Positions 23,897-34,159 of a DNA stretch of 64,000 nt are shown one piece after another (positions within the stretch are counted from its first letter, which is position 1; each line of letters starts with the position of its first letter). The notes below the pieces were generated by a model that ran no database searches, was not told where the DNA came from, and saw only the letters and a list, made by a program, of their open reading frames with translations. The DNA lies in the NCBI GenBank assembly GCA_950295325.1, contig OX485807.1:4898501-4962500 (forward strand), read 5' to 3'. Both the position numbers and the translations under genes were made by a program. Origin of the DNA: Polytrichum commune. Taxonomy: Eukaryota; Streptophyta; Polytrichopsida; Polytrichales; Polytrichaceae.

Positions 23897-26767
23897 CCCC
23901 ACCCAAATTCCCAAGTTTAGCCTAAATGTATGAATAGTAAACGAATATTCTCACTTTGTTTGAGGGCCCCATGGAATATGATTGACATATTCCAGGGTGA
24001 TGGAATTGATCCACATAGCTTAATAATGTTCAATGCCGGAGTCAAAAATGATCAATGCAGAATATGTAGCTTACATGTACTATACCTAATGAAAACATTC
24101 CAAAAAGGAAGGCATGGACATAACATTATTAAGTAGCTACATGATGGTCTCTTTCCAAAGAAAGCGTTGCGATTCAAACTTTATGATAATTTATAGTTGA
24201 TTGTTGAAAAGTTAATAATTGTAGCATGTGTGCTCTTCATAAACAAGAAATCCCAGAAATTATGAAGAATAATGCTCATGTGATACACGATCATGTGAGA
24301 CGCAACCAAGGAGCTCTATAATGTTATGGGTGGGATGATGTCTATGACATGTCTAAATGCTTCTATGTAGGTATAGGTTGTGCAATTCTCATATGTTATT
24401 TTGTGCATATTGAGACCTTCCCTAACACATGGACTAATGTTTTATAAGTCTTCCATGTACACTAATTGTGTCAAAATGTTCTTAACCAAAAATAACTCAC
24501 TCGTTAAACACACTTGTTGATATTAAGTTTCATACATGAATCTAGTTGAAATGAAGATTCGGGTTCAAATGCACACAATGGATGTTTTTGGATTCCACTA
24601 CCTGCTTAGCATAATGATCATCAATATCACATATGATTGTATTTTGATTCTCTCCTGTTCCATAAGATAATCATAGGTGTGTCAACAAAGTTTCAAACTT
24701 ATGTCTGAAATGTTATTTCAAGACTTGTCAGCAAGGACTCATAGAAAGTGTGTAAATAAGGTCATATGTCGAGCCTCTCAGACCTTTAAGGATTAATTAT
24801 AAGAGATTTTTCTTCAGGACTGGTCAAATTTATTTGTTGTTGTGTAAATGAAATTCTTGTAAATAAAATGATAAATGTTTCTGCCACAACATGCTTTACA
24901 ACATGATCTAGAGCTTGCAGGTCATGTTCTTGCATTTTGATGTTGAATCAAAAGTTGAAGATGCATTCTGCACCGAAGCTAGGGAAAGACTAACCCCTAA
25001 AAGCTCACTCAAGTATTCTTGTACAACATCATCCATTAGTCACATACTTAGATTTGCATGTAAAAACTTTGTGAATCAAAGTTGTTAGTACAGTGATTAT
25101 CCCAATTAGTGCATCTTGCTATACATAATTACACAGTGCAATAACATCTTATTCATGAGTTTAATTTTTACTAACGAAAGTTCACTAGGTTATTCGGCCA
25201 TTACAGAACATAAATGACTTTGCTTGGTAAAATGTTACATTTTCATTAGATAGTTATAGCACTATGTAACTTTGAATAATAAAGTAGATGCGCCCATAAC
25301 TGATCACTAAGGAGATTTTGCGCCAAATTTGGAGAAGTATAAGGTGGTGCAAAAAAATTATGTGTAGGAAGCTAAATATCAGGAGGACTACACCATAATA
25401 ATAATAATAATAATAATAATTCCTTAAATTAAAATTACAATGAATTTTTGAAGCCTAAAGTTGGCCCAAACATATTACCAATGTCTAGATTCTGCCATAA
25501 CCACTCATTCCTTCTCACTTTAACACTCAAAACCATGACATTTGTCATAGCACTATTGGTTCTGACCTTGTCAAAATTAAGTCCTAGCCTGATCGAATTT
25601 CCAATACCCTACATATTGCCGATGGGGTGATGATCAAGAACATGCGCCTTTACTATAATCAGTATTTTTCATCTACTTAGAAGGTTTCTGAAAGATTACT
25701 GTTGTTATGGGCTTACTCTGTGAACATGTGGTCTTTGACATTGACTATTCTCCTCTTGCTTGCATCTTATAGCTATTTTCTAAAAACGACCTTATTGTTG
25801 TATTTGAGCCATCTCGTATACAACAATTTGAATGTGCCTAAATGTGCCTATTAGCCCTGCTACATGAGCCATCTCGAAGGTGAGCTTTGGATTCACTCAT
25901 TTGAGACTTTGTCTCTTTCATATATTGCATCTGCAGTCATGAATACATTCCTCAATAAATGAGCAGTAAGCAAGTTCAGTTTCTCACATTTATTTTTTCA
26001 ACCAAAAGGTAAAATTGGATTCATTACGACATATGTAGTATTCCACTCTTCATCAGAGTTGTACCTCTTGTAACACATTTTACAGCCATGTCTCGCATAC
26101 ACCTCACACGACACCTAATACTCACCTACATAAGCCACTTCCACGGTTAGTGTACTTAATTTTCCTCAGCTCTTGCCCTTCCCAATGTTAGTACTCATTA
26201 TTGGGGTTCATCTGATCAAAGTAACAACCCACAAGATTGGCTGGATAGGTGGACTATCCTAGTGCCTCCAAGTAATAACCTTTTATACCTTATAATCATC
26301 CAAATGCATAACATTCATCCAACCATTCATCATCCATGCAAACCACCCTAAATTCATCTTAAGTCCATCATTTCATCCATCACAAAATCGTTATTCATCC
26401 AACCTACATCATCCTACTTCATATAAATTTCATTCATCATATCTAGTACATTCATCCATTAGATCGTCCAAGACCAATTAAACTATTCACCTCACCATCG
26501 TTGAATTATTAATTGTCAGGGATAAATTCAATGAATTTGCTACGACCTACGGTAATTTTGGATATAAATTCATATATCCCTCGTTATTATTCATGTATGA
26601 TATACCATTGGAGAACTATTGAGAAAAGCTACTAAATAATCCCAAAACCTTGGCAAAAATCCTACAAGAGTTGGACTGCAGCTAAACACTGCCGTAGTGA
26701 TAATTTCTAGGCAGAACTTTAGAAATTCCTAATTAATTCATTCTAGCTCAGAATTCGGTGTGGAAGA
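23897..26767. other. No gene recognised; microsatellite and CATTCATC-rich stretch
   Basis: An AAT microsatellite lies at 25394-25420. From about 26285 to 26480 the words CATTCATC, CATCCA and TTCATCC recur irregularly. No coding gene, RNA or terminal repeat is supported up to the large element. Confidence 0.45.
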
Positions 26768-26771
26768 TGTT

Positions 26772-26799
26772 AACACTATATTCGTTATTTGGAGACTTT
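26772..26799 (+). repeat. Left terminal inverted repeat
   Basis: 28 bp starting AACACTATATTCG and ending GGAGACTTT; a perfect inverted copy lies at 50509-50536. Similarity continues weakly inward (TTTTGAGACTAT against TTTTGAGACTTT in the right end's own strand). TGTT precedes it. Confidence 0.9.
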
Positions 26800-27105
26800 T
26801 TGTTAATTTTGAGACTATTTAAGGACGTGGCTTTCACATTTATAGGAATGAATACACTACAAATATGCTATGTTCCCAATATGGAAACAAATATGAAACT
26901 CAAATGCATGTAATTACACATATAAAAATAGGGAAATGGGACAATTACAACATTTGCATATAGGAAATGGATATCATATTCATTGAAGAGGGTCAAAATA
27001 CAAAATGCAAGTGGAATATCCACTATTAGGCCAAAGCCCTAGAAACACAAATCCACATCTATATGTATTTTAATATAGCCTATACATTTGGACCATGAAT
27101 AGGCG

Positions 27106-27432
27106 TCACTCTTTTGTTTTTGAAATACTATTATTAGCCTTTGCGGCCGTTTCTTTTTCTTTTGCTTTCATGGCGTCCATGGCTCTAAATATCTCAGCTC
27201 CACGACTGTAACCTTGTTTATTCCCATTCCCAGCCCTCGAATATATGCCATTTTCCCATATTGGCCGACCCCCTACCGAATAAGTGGAATACAAACGTGT
27301 TTGGGAAACCGAATGTCTTGCACTCTTTCGTAGGGCCAAACAACGATCAGACTCGCAAGTCGCAGTCTTCAGTGTTCGCCTATCCAATGACAGAGTGGAG
27401 GATGCACGTCCCACATCCATGTATATTGGGGT
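27106..27432 (-). CDS. Probable third exon of the HAD-like gene
   Basis: A 108-codon open frame ending in TAG-free sequence up to its stop, preceded on the minus strand by a good acceptor (TTGTTTCAG before ACCCC). It reads in phase 0 and would join in frame if exon 2 used the donor CCAAG/GTGCCC about 60 nt before its own stop. The product is basic with a lysine/alanine-rich tail (MDAMKAKEKETAAKANN). If the donor is not used, the HAD protein simply ends at 27540. No domain is recognised. It lies about 300 bp inside the left TIR. Confidence 0.4.
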   Translation of the reverse strand, partial: TPIYMDVGRASSTLSLDRRTLKTATCESDRCLALRKSARHSVSQTRLYSTYSVGGRPIWENGIYSRAGNGNKQGYSRGAEIFRAMDAMKAKEKETAAKANNSISKTKE

Positions 27433-27539
27433 CTGAAACAATGACCATAAATATATATAACGACGTGGGTTAGTATAAGTTACGGATGTAAGTCCGAAAA
27501 ACCCAAGAATTTGAAATGCACTAAATTAATATGCGGACA

Positions 27540-27977
27540 TCATGAACGAAAAACTTGAGAATGCCAATAGTGGGGCACCTTGGCCTTCGGGGCGGCGGTT
27601 TGATCTTCAGGGACATCGAGGGGAGTAGACACAAGCACAACCGGGACGTTCGTAAAGGCCGGGACATCAATGTGGGGTTCATCCATGCAAAGACGCCTGG
27701 TCGACCGTGGGTTTCGAACGTGCTTCTCATTGCGGAGGGGAGATGGGGATGGGGGTAGAGCGTAATTGAGCTTTGCAACCTTTGGAGGAGGGCTATCGAC
27801 AACTCCGTCTTCGAACCACGAGTCTTTGGAGTAATCCACGGCAGAGGCGGCATCGACGGCCGAAAATTGAAATAGTGAAGGCATTGAAACGTCGGTCACA
27901 CCAATGGAAGGGGAGCTGGGGCCCGGCTGAGATGTAGACATGCCATGTCCGAGACTTTGGGATGCTTGGTGAGGCAA
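27540..27977 (-). CDS. HAD-like gene, exon 2 (proline/serine-rich tail)
   Basis: Joins exon 1 across a 99-bp intron with donor GTATGAG (28076) and acceptor CCTTAG (27978), phase 0. It encodes 145 residues, rich in proline, serine and acidic residues (QPGPSSPSIG, DSPPPKVAKL, LPPSPSPLR), likely a disordered tail. No catalytic motif. A degenerate copy of the element's palindrome (TTACGGATGT...TCCG) lies just downstream at about 27478-27500. Confidence 0.6.
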   Translation of the reverse strand: MPHQASQSLGHGMSTSQPGPSSPSIGVTDVSMPSLFQFSAVDAASAVDYSKDSWFEDGVVDSPPPKVAKLNYALPPSPSPLRNEKHVRNPRSTRRLCMDEPHIDVPAFTNVPVVLVSTPLDVPEDQTAAPKAKVPHYWHSQVFRS

Positions 27978-28076
27978 CTAAGGCACAAAAATACATTTAC
28001 AAAATAAGGAGAGAAATGTTAGATATAAACATGGAGAGTCCAAGTACGGAGCCAAAAAGTATCAAAGTTCTCATAC

Positions 28077-28790
28077 CAATTTATTGAGTTCAGCAAAGCC
28101 GTACAACCTCCTAAATTCTGTATCTCTTGGGCCTAGAGGTCTATTGCCAATACGATTTGAGAGGACAAAATCCGGGACACTTCCGGAGTGATGGGCAAGC
28201 CTTCTAATGTAGGGTCCTAATTCTAACTCTAGGAAGTTGTCGTTTCTATCGCCCTCCCAAGGGTTCGGGAAAATGCAGTTGCCCGGGGGGTTGAGAACGC
28301 TCTTCGCCGGGCTGTCGTCAATGAGGAGCGTGTTCTCCGGAGTGGGCCAATAACCTTGGGGGACCCCCTCCAACATTGGGACGCCCACCCAGAGGTTCTT
28401 CCTCAGCACCTTAAGGAATTGAGGTCCGCGGCCTCCTCCGACCTTGGGTACAATGTTGCCGCTACGGTCATAAAGGTCATCGCAGTGTTCTTGACCGAGA
28501 AGCAAGCACGGCATTGCGAGTTCTCGGAAAAGGAAACTGACGACGGCCTTCGTGTTGTCCATCAGCATGGAGCTCCAGATGATGACATGGGCCAAGCCGA
28601 GGACCTCACGAAGGAAGCACCTCAAGCCGGGCCGGACGCGCACAACCTTCTTGTTAATTAGTGTATCGAAGCGCCTGCCGTAATCCATGTCTTGTGGAGT
28701 ACGGTAGGGACCCTTGGACGCACTATTGGAGATATGTGTGGATTGACAAAGCACGCCATTGAGGTCAAATATTATGAAGTTTTTCCTCAT
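28077..28790 (-). CDS. NIF/FCP1-like HAD-superfamily protein, exon 1
   Basis: 238 residues from ATG 28790 (an open frame extends 20 codons upstream without another ATG, so an upstream exon is possible). HAD motif I is FIIFDLNGVL (Asp9, Asn11), motif II VIIWSS (Ser73/74), then LKVLRKNLWVG with the usual lysine, and motif III/IV TLLIDDSPAK (Asp158/159). This is the FCP1/NIF fold, whose members dephosphorylate Ser/Thr in proteins such as the RNA polymerase II tail. The second Asp of the D-x-D motif is Asn, so general acid-base catalysis should be weak or absent; a plant NIF-like subfamily carries the same D-x-N-G pattern. Within the element it is cargo, probably captured from the host and perhaps a phosphoprotein-binding regulator. 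GC-rich compared with the surroundings. Confidence 0.8.
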
Positions 28791-29041
28791 AATATGGCTT
28801 GGTCTTTCGGCGGGGTGGCGACATATCTCCGACGGACCCTGTGATGGCACATACTACCTAGGTGAATGGCACTACCCAGGAAAACCAAATGACAAGCATG
28901 CAAAAACGCAACAAAGAAATGCGAGGCAACAAGTATCCGAAGAACTATGCAGTTCAAAAAATTGTATTAATGTGTTTGGTGATATACATTTCGCGAATAA
29001 TTTACATTGTCACTAAAGGTCTCTCCTAAGATTAATTGAGC

Positions 29042-30458
29042 CTACACTAGCAAAATTGGATCCGCCGCCGCGGGCGAAGTCGAGATTCGAACTCGAAAAT
29101 ATGCACACGCCACGAAAGCTGGCTGACTGGGAACGTCCGGACGCGCGTCCGTAAATTCGCCCTGCGTGTCTTCCACCACCAACAAATCGGCTCCACCTGC
29201 TTGCGACGCTTGCGTGCCGACGAAAGGTTGATCCTCATGCGAGGAGTCTTGGCCCCCCCGCATATGTACATCTTCATCGGCGAGGGGGGCGTCGCCCATG
29301 TTGACATCTTCATCGTCTCCTATGGCGGGAGGGGAGGGCTCTGGAGCGGCAGCAACCTAGGGAGGGGGCGGGACAACCAACGCGGGGGCCGTATAGGTGT
29401 GCTCCGGTATGTACACCGTGTGGCTGCTAGAAGGACTGCGCACCAGAACGGGGGGCACGGACATGGCGGGCTCGGGCGCTGCATACACCACCTGGGGTCT
29501 TGCCTGCAAGCTTGCCATCATGCTCATGAATTGTTGGCTTTGAGCCAAGAATTGTTGATTTTGAGCCATGAGGTCGGCGTGCCTCCGAGCAGACTCCAAC
29601 CTAGCTTGCTCCATCTCAGCTTGGATGGCGGCCATCTTCCTGGCATGCTCTTCGTTGGCCTCCCGGAGCCGCATGTCAAGCTCTTCCTTCATCCTCTTCT
29701 CCATCTTCTCGTCCAGCTCGGAGACGGACATGGGCTCTCTCTTCACCTTGCCTGGCTTGGAAGGCAAGGCGGAGATGGAAGCGTACAGCCTCACCTCATC
29801 CTCGTCTTCATCTGAGAGTTCCAAGACGGCGCCTTCGGGGTATTCGTTGTAAGGCGTCTTGTTCCTCTGCCGCCGGCTTGCACGGTAGGAGTCGATATCG
29901 GGCCTCGATATCAACTCTAGCATATCTCTACCTTCCATGGGCGGGAGCGCCGCCTGCTCACTGGGCTCTCCCCCACCAGAGGACGCCGTGCATCCGGTTT
30001 CTGCAGCAAGGTCCGCATCCCTCTCCGCCATAAGCCTTGCAGCACGAGATGGCCCCGCAGTGGAAGGAAGCCCAACTCGAGAAGTGGGAGTCCCAAAGGG
30101 TGATAGACTAGGCGTATTATGAGGCACCCGAATTGGAGTGACGTTGGGTTGCGCCTCCTCTGCATCCATGTCGTCTTCACCCAGGAGATACGCCACGCGA
30201 TACACTGGATGACGAGCAAGACCGCGCAAGTCTTCCTGCCTGGAGGGCTGTCCCCTTGGAGACATTGGATCATCGTCTCCATCGCTGCCCCACCCGCCTG
30301 CATGAGAAGGCTCCTCTCTAGAGGCAAGAGGAACAACAGGATGTGGGGTAATGATATCCAAGAAGTCATTGAGATCCATTTTCTCTGCAAGCTTCCTGTG
30401 ATCTTTGCACTCATCCATGTCGCCAACCCACAAACGAGTTAACCTACAACCCAAGCAT
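29042..30458 (-). CDS. ParB/MTase-like gene, exon 3: end of the MTase-like fold and coiled-coil tail (broken)
   Basis: Acceptor GGTGCAG at 30459; exon starts at 30458. The frame giving GCRLTRLWVGDMDECKDHRK is reached from exon 2 only if one T at 30448/30449 is removed; as written, translation stops after five codons. After that follow an acidic linker, proline-rich stretches and a predicted coiled coil (ELDEKMEKRMKEELDMRLRE, EEHARKMAAIQAEMEQARLE), then a glutamine-rich segment. An in-frame TAG near 29357 interrupts the frame, which stays open to 29042. A palindrome half-site at 29139-29155 lies in this coding end and reads FTDARP. An independent start at ATG 30418 (353 residues) is the alternative reading. 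Confidence 0.5.
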
Positions 30459-30537
30459 CTGCACCAAATAAAAAAAGTTAGTGGATTGTTGGTATCAAGA
30501 TTGAATTGACGGGGAAGATGGACATACAAACATGATG

Positions 30538-30691
30538 CAGTGTGCATTTTACGGACGTGCGTCCGTAAAATGCACACTGGGTTAGGTTTGATAACTTTAC
30601 GGCCGCGCGGCCGTAAATATGCACTGCAGCGCGGCCGCAAAGTTGAAATGAACTAGGTGGTTAAACTTTACGGTCGCGCGGCCATAAAGTT
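30538..30691. repeat. Palindrome cluster inside intron 2 of the ParB/MTase-like gene
   Basis: Sites at 30548-30569 (one central mismatch; the symmetry extends outward to 30538-30579, 42 bp), 30596-30617 (perfect, GGCC variant of the core), a half-site at about 30628-30642, and 30667-30688 (two changes). All lie in the 272-bp intron 30459-30730. Confidence 0.85.
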
Positions 30692-30730
30692 GCATCAGGT
30701 GGAGGCATGAAAGTTTTTTTAAGTACTTAC

Positions 30731-32050
30731 CAATGCCGCATAAACAAATTTGGTCCCCCCGAAGACGTTGTACACTGTCTCACTCATCACAGTCACAGCC
30801 TTCAATACTCCTATGTAAAAGTCCATTCGGAGCTCGGTTGCCGGGCAGATTGCGAACATCGCCTCGTCCATTAGCTCCTTGGGGTGTGGAGGCGGCAACT
30901 GGTAAATTTTCTTGAACACGCTCTTCGCTTTTACAGGCAAACGCCCACTTGGCGAAGACTTCCGTGTCAAGAAATAGAGACATATAGCGCCGACCTGCTT
31001 TACCCCCCTTGCTTCTTCGATGACGGCGATGCCTTCCGTCTTCGCGGGGACGTATGTGCTGTGGAAGATATTGTATTCGAGATCCATCGTCGAGTTGTAT
31101 AGGTCGACGACCGCTGCGGATCTCTCTTGGTCCACAATCCACAGCCACACGTTTGGCTCCAGAAGTGCAGGGGACCGAAAGCTCTTGAAAGATTTCAGGA
31201 AGCTGTCGTAGAAAGGGGTCCCCGGAGGAGGTTGTTTCCAAGAATTTGGAAATGCACGGAAATCAAAGATAGCAAAAGGACAACCCCGGGGGTCATCTCT
31301 CACAGTGGCCCGCGAAGCATGGGTGTCCCACTTGCCGAACTTGAATTGTGATGTCACAGCGCAAAACCTCGCGACACCCTCGAATTTGGCATTCTTCTTT
31401 CTATCGAGGAAGTGTTTATATAAAGTTGTCTCCCTTTCGTCGATAGAACCTTTCTTCTCGTTCTTCCTTGAGCGCTGGGCCAAGAACGGAGATGCTGCTC
31501 TTATCAATGCCTTCATTGAGACGCCATTGATGTGGTATGCTATTTTCAATTCCCTCCAGTTGTCCCACACAATGTCACCATCTGCATCTGTAAGGTTGTA
31601 GGCGGGTACCAATTTGCCTATCTCCCTCATAGCCAATGTCTTCTTCTTCCTGTATTCGCACCATTCCTTAATATGGTACGTTGAAGGCTTCATAAACCTT
31701 GGTCGTTTGAGGAAGATTTTTGGATACGGCGCTGTCCTTCTCGGAGTCTCCTTAAGAAGGTGTTCTGCCGCCTTGTAAAGCTCGGCATCGAGCAACCCTT
31801 GGAGGGGACGGAAGAACTCTCTGAGGATTGGAGGCACCTTAATCTTCAGGTCCTCTTTGTACTTCTTCTCCGTCTCAATGTTGATGAGTTCTCCGTTGTT
31901 GTGTGCATGGAAGACGCGCATCCAGATAGCCCAGGTCCTACCCGACGAAGTGATGAGCTTCAGTTCGCCCTTTAGATCTTGCACTGTCTTCATGCCGCTT
32001 TGCTTCATGTCAATGCTTGAGAACTTCGTCACAATCGCACTGCTGAATGC
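30731..32050 (-). CDS. ParB/MTase-like gene, exon 2: degenerate methyltransferase-like domain
   Basis: 440 codons in phase 0 between acceptor TACTTGCAG (32051) and donor TTG/GTAAGT (30730). I recognise no exact family, but the layout mirrors the permuted amino-methyltransferase at 54183-55813: a strand-loop PFAIFDFRAFP where motif IV (DPPY) is expected (about residue 690 of the fusion), a predicted strand-helix-strand NVWLWIVDQERSAAVVDLYN, and near the end VYNVFGGTKFVYAAL, which lines up with motif I (DPFxGxGT). Catalytic Asp/Pro and the glycine triad are changed, so the fold is probably inactive. The order IV before I is that of beta-class DNA amino-methyltransferases. Confidence 0.5.
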
Positions 32051-32114
32051 CTGCAAGTAGAGAAACAAATGAGTTGTTGAAATGAGATCAAAAAATGGAA
32101 TGAGAACCGTCTAG

Positions 32115-32210
32115 TTTACGGACGCGCGTCCGTAAACTTGGAGCACACAAAGAATAAAGGGAAAGTTTACAGAAAGAGTGAAGGAGAATTTACGGACGCG
32201 CGTCCGTAAA
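32115..32210. repeat. Two perfect palindromes inside intron 1 of the ParB/MTase-like gene
   Basis: Exact copies of the 22-bp palindrome at 32115-32136 and 32189-32210, 74 bp apart, in the 178-bp intron 32051-32228. The second is flanked by GAA/TTC so symmetry extends to 28 bp. Confidence 0.9.
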
Positions 32211-32228
32211 TTCATTTGGGAATATTAC

Positions 32229-33518
32229 CTGCCATTTGGGATTCTTGACGACTGCGTTGTCCCTCTCTTTTGGTGGACAGCCGTGCTCCTCCCACAAGGT
32301 CCTACCAGCCACGATGTTGGCTGCCCATGACGCCTCAAACGCTTTGATTTTGTTTGTCTGGTTGAGGAAGGCAGATATGGCGATGAGCTGATTGGAGTCC
32401 TCTGAATGCACGAGAAGTACCTTCCAATATCGGATTGTGGATTTCAGAGGGCTCTTCCAATTATCGTCTGCGAGGAGAGCTTTTGCCGCTTCCACGCTAT
32501 GCTGGCCGTCCACGATGTAGAATTCCCCTTGCTTAATAATTGGCCAATGTTCTGGTGTGACCTCCACGATTGGATCCTTTGGGGTCACACATATGGTCTG
32601 CCGGTCAGCTTTCGGGTTGTTCATGATGTTGTTCATCTGCCACCAGACCCCGCTCTCTTCTTGCACCCGAGTATTTATACTCTCGGTGCCCTGGTGACAT
32701 TTATAAACATCCACGTCAAATGTGAAATACCTGCCCATTGGCCAGCAGGCTTTCGTTTTTTCGTCGAACTCTTGTTGAATTTTTGTTGATAGATCAGAGT
32801 TCGGGCGTTCTCCTTTCTTCAGAAGTGGTGCGACAGTAAGGGTGGAGCTGACATCTGGACCTTCGGTAAGTCCAGATGACTCCATCTGTGAATGGGAGCG
32901 TTTACTGGATGGTTTGCTCCCTCTCGATGCTCCACTTTGGGACGGTTTTGGTCCTTCCGGGACTGTCTGTGGAACACGCGGTTGTCGTTCAGAAACGACT
33001 TTCTTCTTCCTTTTCCCCTTTCTGGACTTCAGGACTGCCCCATTCACTCTCGTGACATTGTTGAGGAGTCTTCCAAGCCGCTTACCCGTCCAAGGTGCAT
33101 TGCATGCATAGTCTTGGAATTCAGTTGCAAGATTGAAGCAACCCGCATCCGGGCTGCCATTTTCGCATTCAGCCTTGTGGAATGGATGTTTGTGCTCATG
33201 AAGAAGAATTGTGACTCTGTCATCTTGTTTTTCAAGATCTATGACGACATAGTCACCTTGGGCCACTGCACACTCTACTGACCAATTTTTAACTCTAACC
33301 CATTTATCTACGTCTATATCTTTGGTATTCATTTGATACCCAAATCTAAGTACGAATGTGTCATTCTCAAGTTTCTCTACGTAAACTGTCCAGTTGTCTA
33401 CTGTGTCTTCGACTGGCTTGTAGTGATCGTTGTGGCTTATATCTTTGATGGCGGGTGGAAGTGGAGGCGGAAGAAACTCAAATGCCTGGTCAATTGCAGG
33501 TCTTTTTGTAAATGCCAT
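32229..33518 (-). CDS. ParB/MTase-like gene, exon 1: ParB-like DGQHS domain
   Basis: 430 codons from ATG 33518, which directly follows TTTGCAG, so it may instead be an internal exon start. Donor CAG/GTAATA at 32228. The first 190 residues are unassigned, then comes a basic Ser/Pro-rich linker (RKGKRKKK, SKPSSKRSHSQ). Residues about 290-400 carry FYIVDGQHSVEAAKALL (DGQHS at 337-341), which resembles the ParB/sulfiredoxin-like core (VDGxHRxxAxxxL), where R is usual and S is seen here. Prokaryotic and phage proteins often fuse ParB-like domains to DNA amino-methyltransferases, the same order as suggested here. If the donor is ignored the frame runs into the intronic palindrome and stops as FTDARP. 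Confidence 0.6.
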
Positions 33519-33563
33519 CTGCAAATGCAAAAAACAATGCTTAGCATCATGATCAATGTCAAG

Positions 33564-33997
33564 TTTACAGACGCACGTCCGTAAACTTTCCACAAGTTGT
33601 TTTGAATTATAATGTCAGAATGAACTATCCGAAAAGATTTTGCATATGTCAATACGAAATTTCACATGTAGTTTATGGACGCGCATCCGTAAACTATCAA
33701 CGGGTAGTTGGGGATGAGAATCTCAACTATGAACAAAGATAAGATTTAATAAGATAGTTCTAGTTTACGAACGCACGTCCTTAAACTAGTAGTTGGGTTT
33801 ACGGGGTTAGCACTAATTTACGGACGTGCGTCCGGAAACTAGGAATGGGGTTTACTTGGATGTCACTAGTTTACGGACGCGCGTCCATAAACTAGGAATG
33901 GGGTTTACTCGGATGTCACTAGTTTACGGACGCGCGTCCGTAAACTGGGAGTGGGGTTTACTTGGATGTCACTAGTTTACGGACGCGCGCCCGTAAA
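33564..33997. promoter_or_regulatory. Phased palindrome array upstream of the ParB/MTase-like gene
   Basis: Seven sites start at 33564, 33672, 33764, 33817, 33870, 33923 and 33976. The last five are spaced exactly 53 bp and embedded in a 53-bp repeat with GGGGTTTACTYGGATGTCACTAG. Most carry one to three changes from the consensus; 33923 is perfect. The array lies immediately 5' of the minus-strand gene, where a promoter is expected, and 53 bp is close to five helical turns, so the sites would face one side of the DNA. A binding-site role is inference. Confidence 0.7.
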
Positions 33998-34040
33998 TTA
34001 GGAAAATATACTGTCCATTAGTAATAATATTGTTTTTTAA

Positions 34041-34086
34041 ATATATCCAGAACTTACGGACGCGCGTCCGTAAGTTCTGGATATAT
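34041..34086. repeat. 46-bp perfect palindrome
   Basis: The core (CTTACGGACGC plus reverse complement) is extended by ATATATCCAGAA on the left and its exact complement on the right. No mismatch in 23 base pairs. Confidence 0.95.
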
Positions 34087-34118
34087 GTTGCATGCTTCAC
34101 CCACCTGGTGCGTCAAAG

Positions 34119-34140
34119 TTTACGGACGCGCGTCCGTAAA
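34119..34140. repeat. Perfect 22-bp palindrome
   Basis: Consensus copy flanked by AAG/CTT, giving 28 bp of symmetry. It is the last site before the low-complexity block. Confidence 0.95.
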
Positions 34141-34159
34141 CTTCAAGCCCTACATTGGT

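Noticed and set aside
29201-29852. Plus-strand open frames of up to 204 codons opposite the coiled-coil exon
   Set aside because: Antisense shadows of a GC-rich coding exon; no motif.
30119-30442. Plus-strand 107-codon frame
   Set aside because: Antisense to the better supported minus-strand exon 3.
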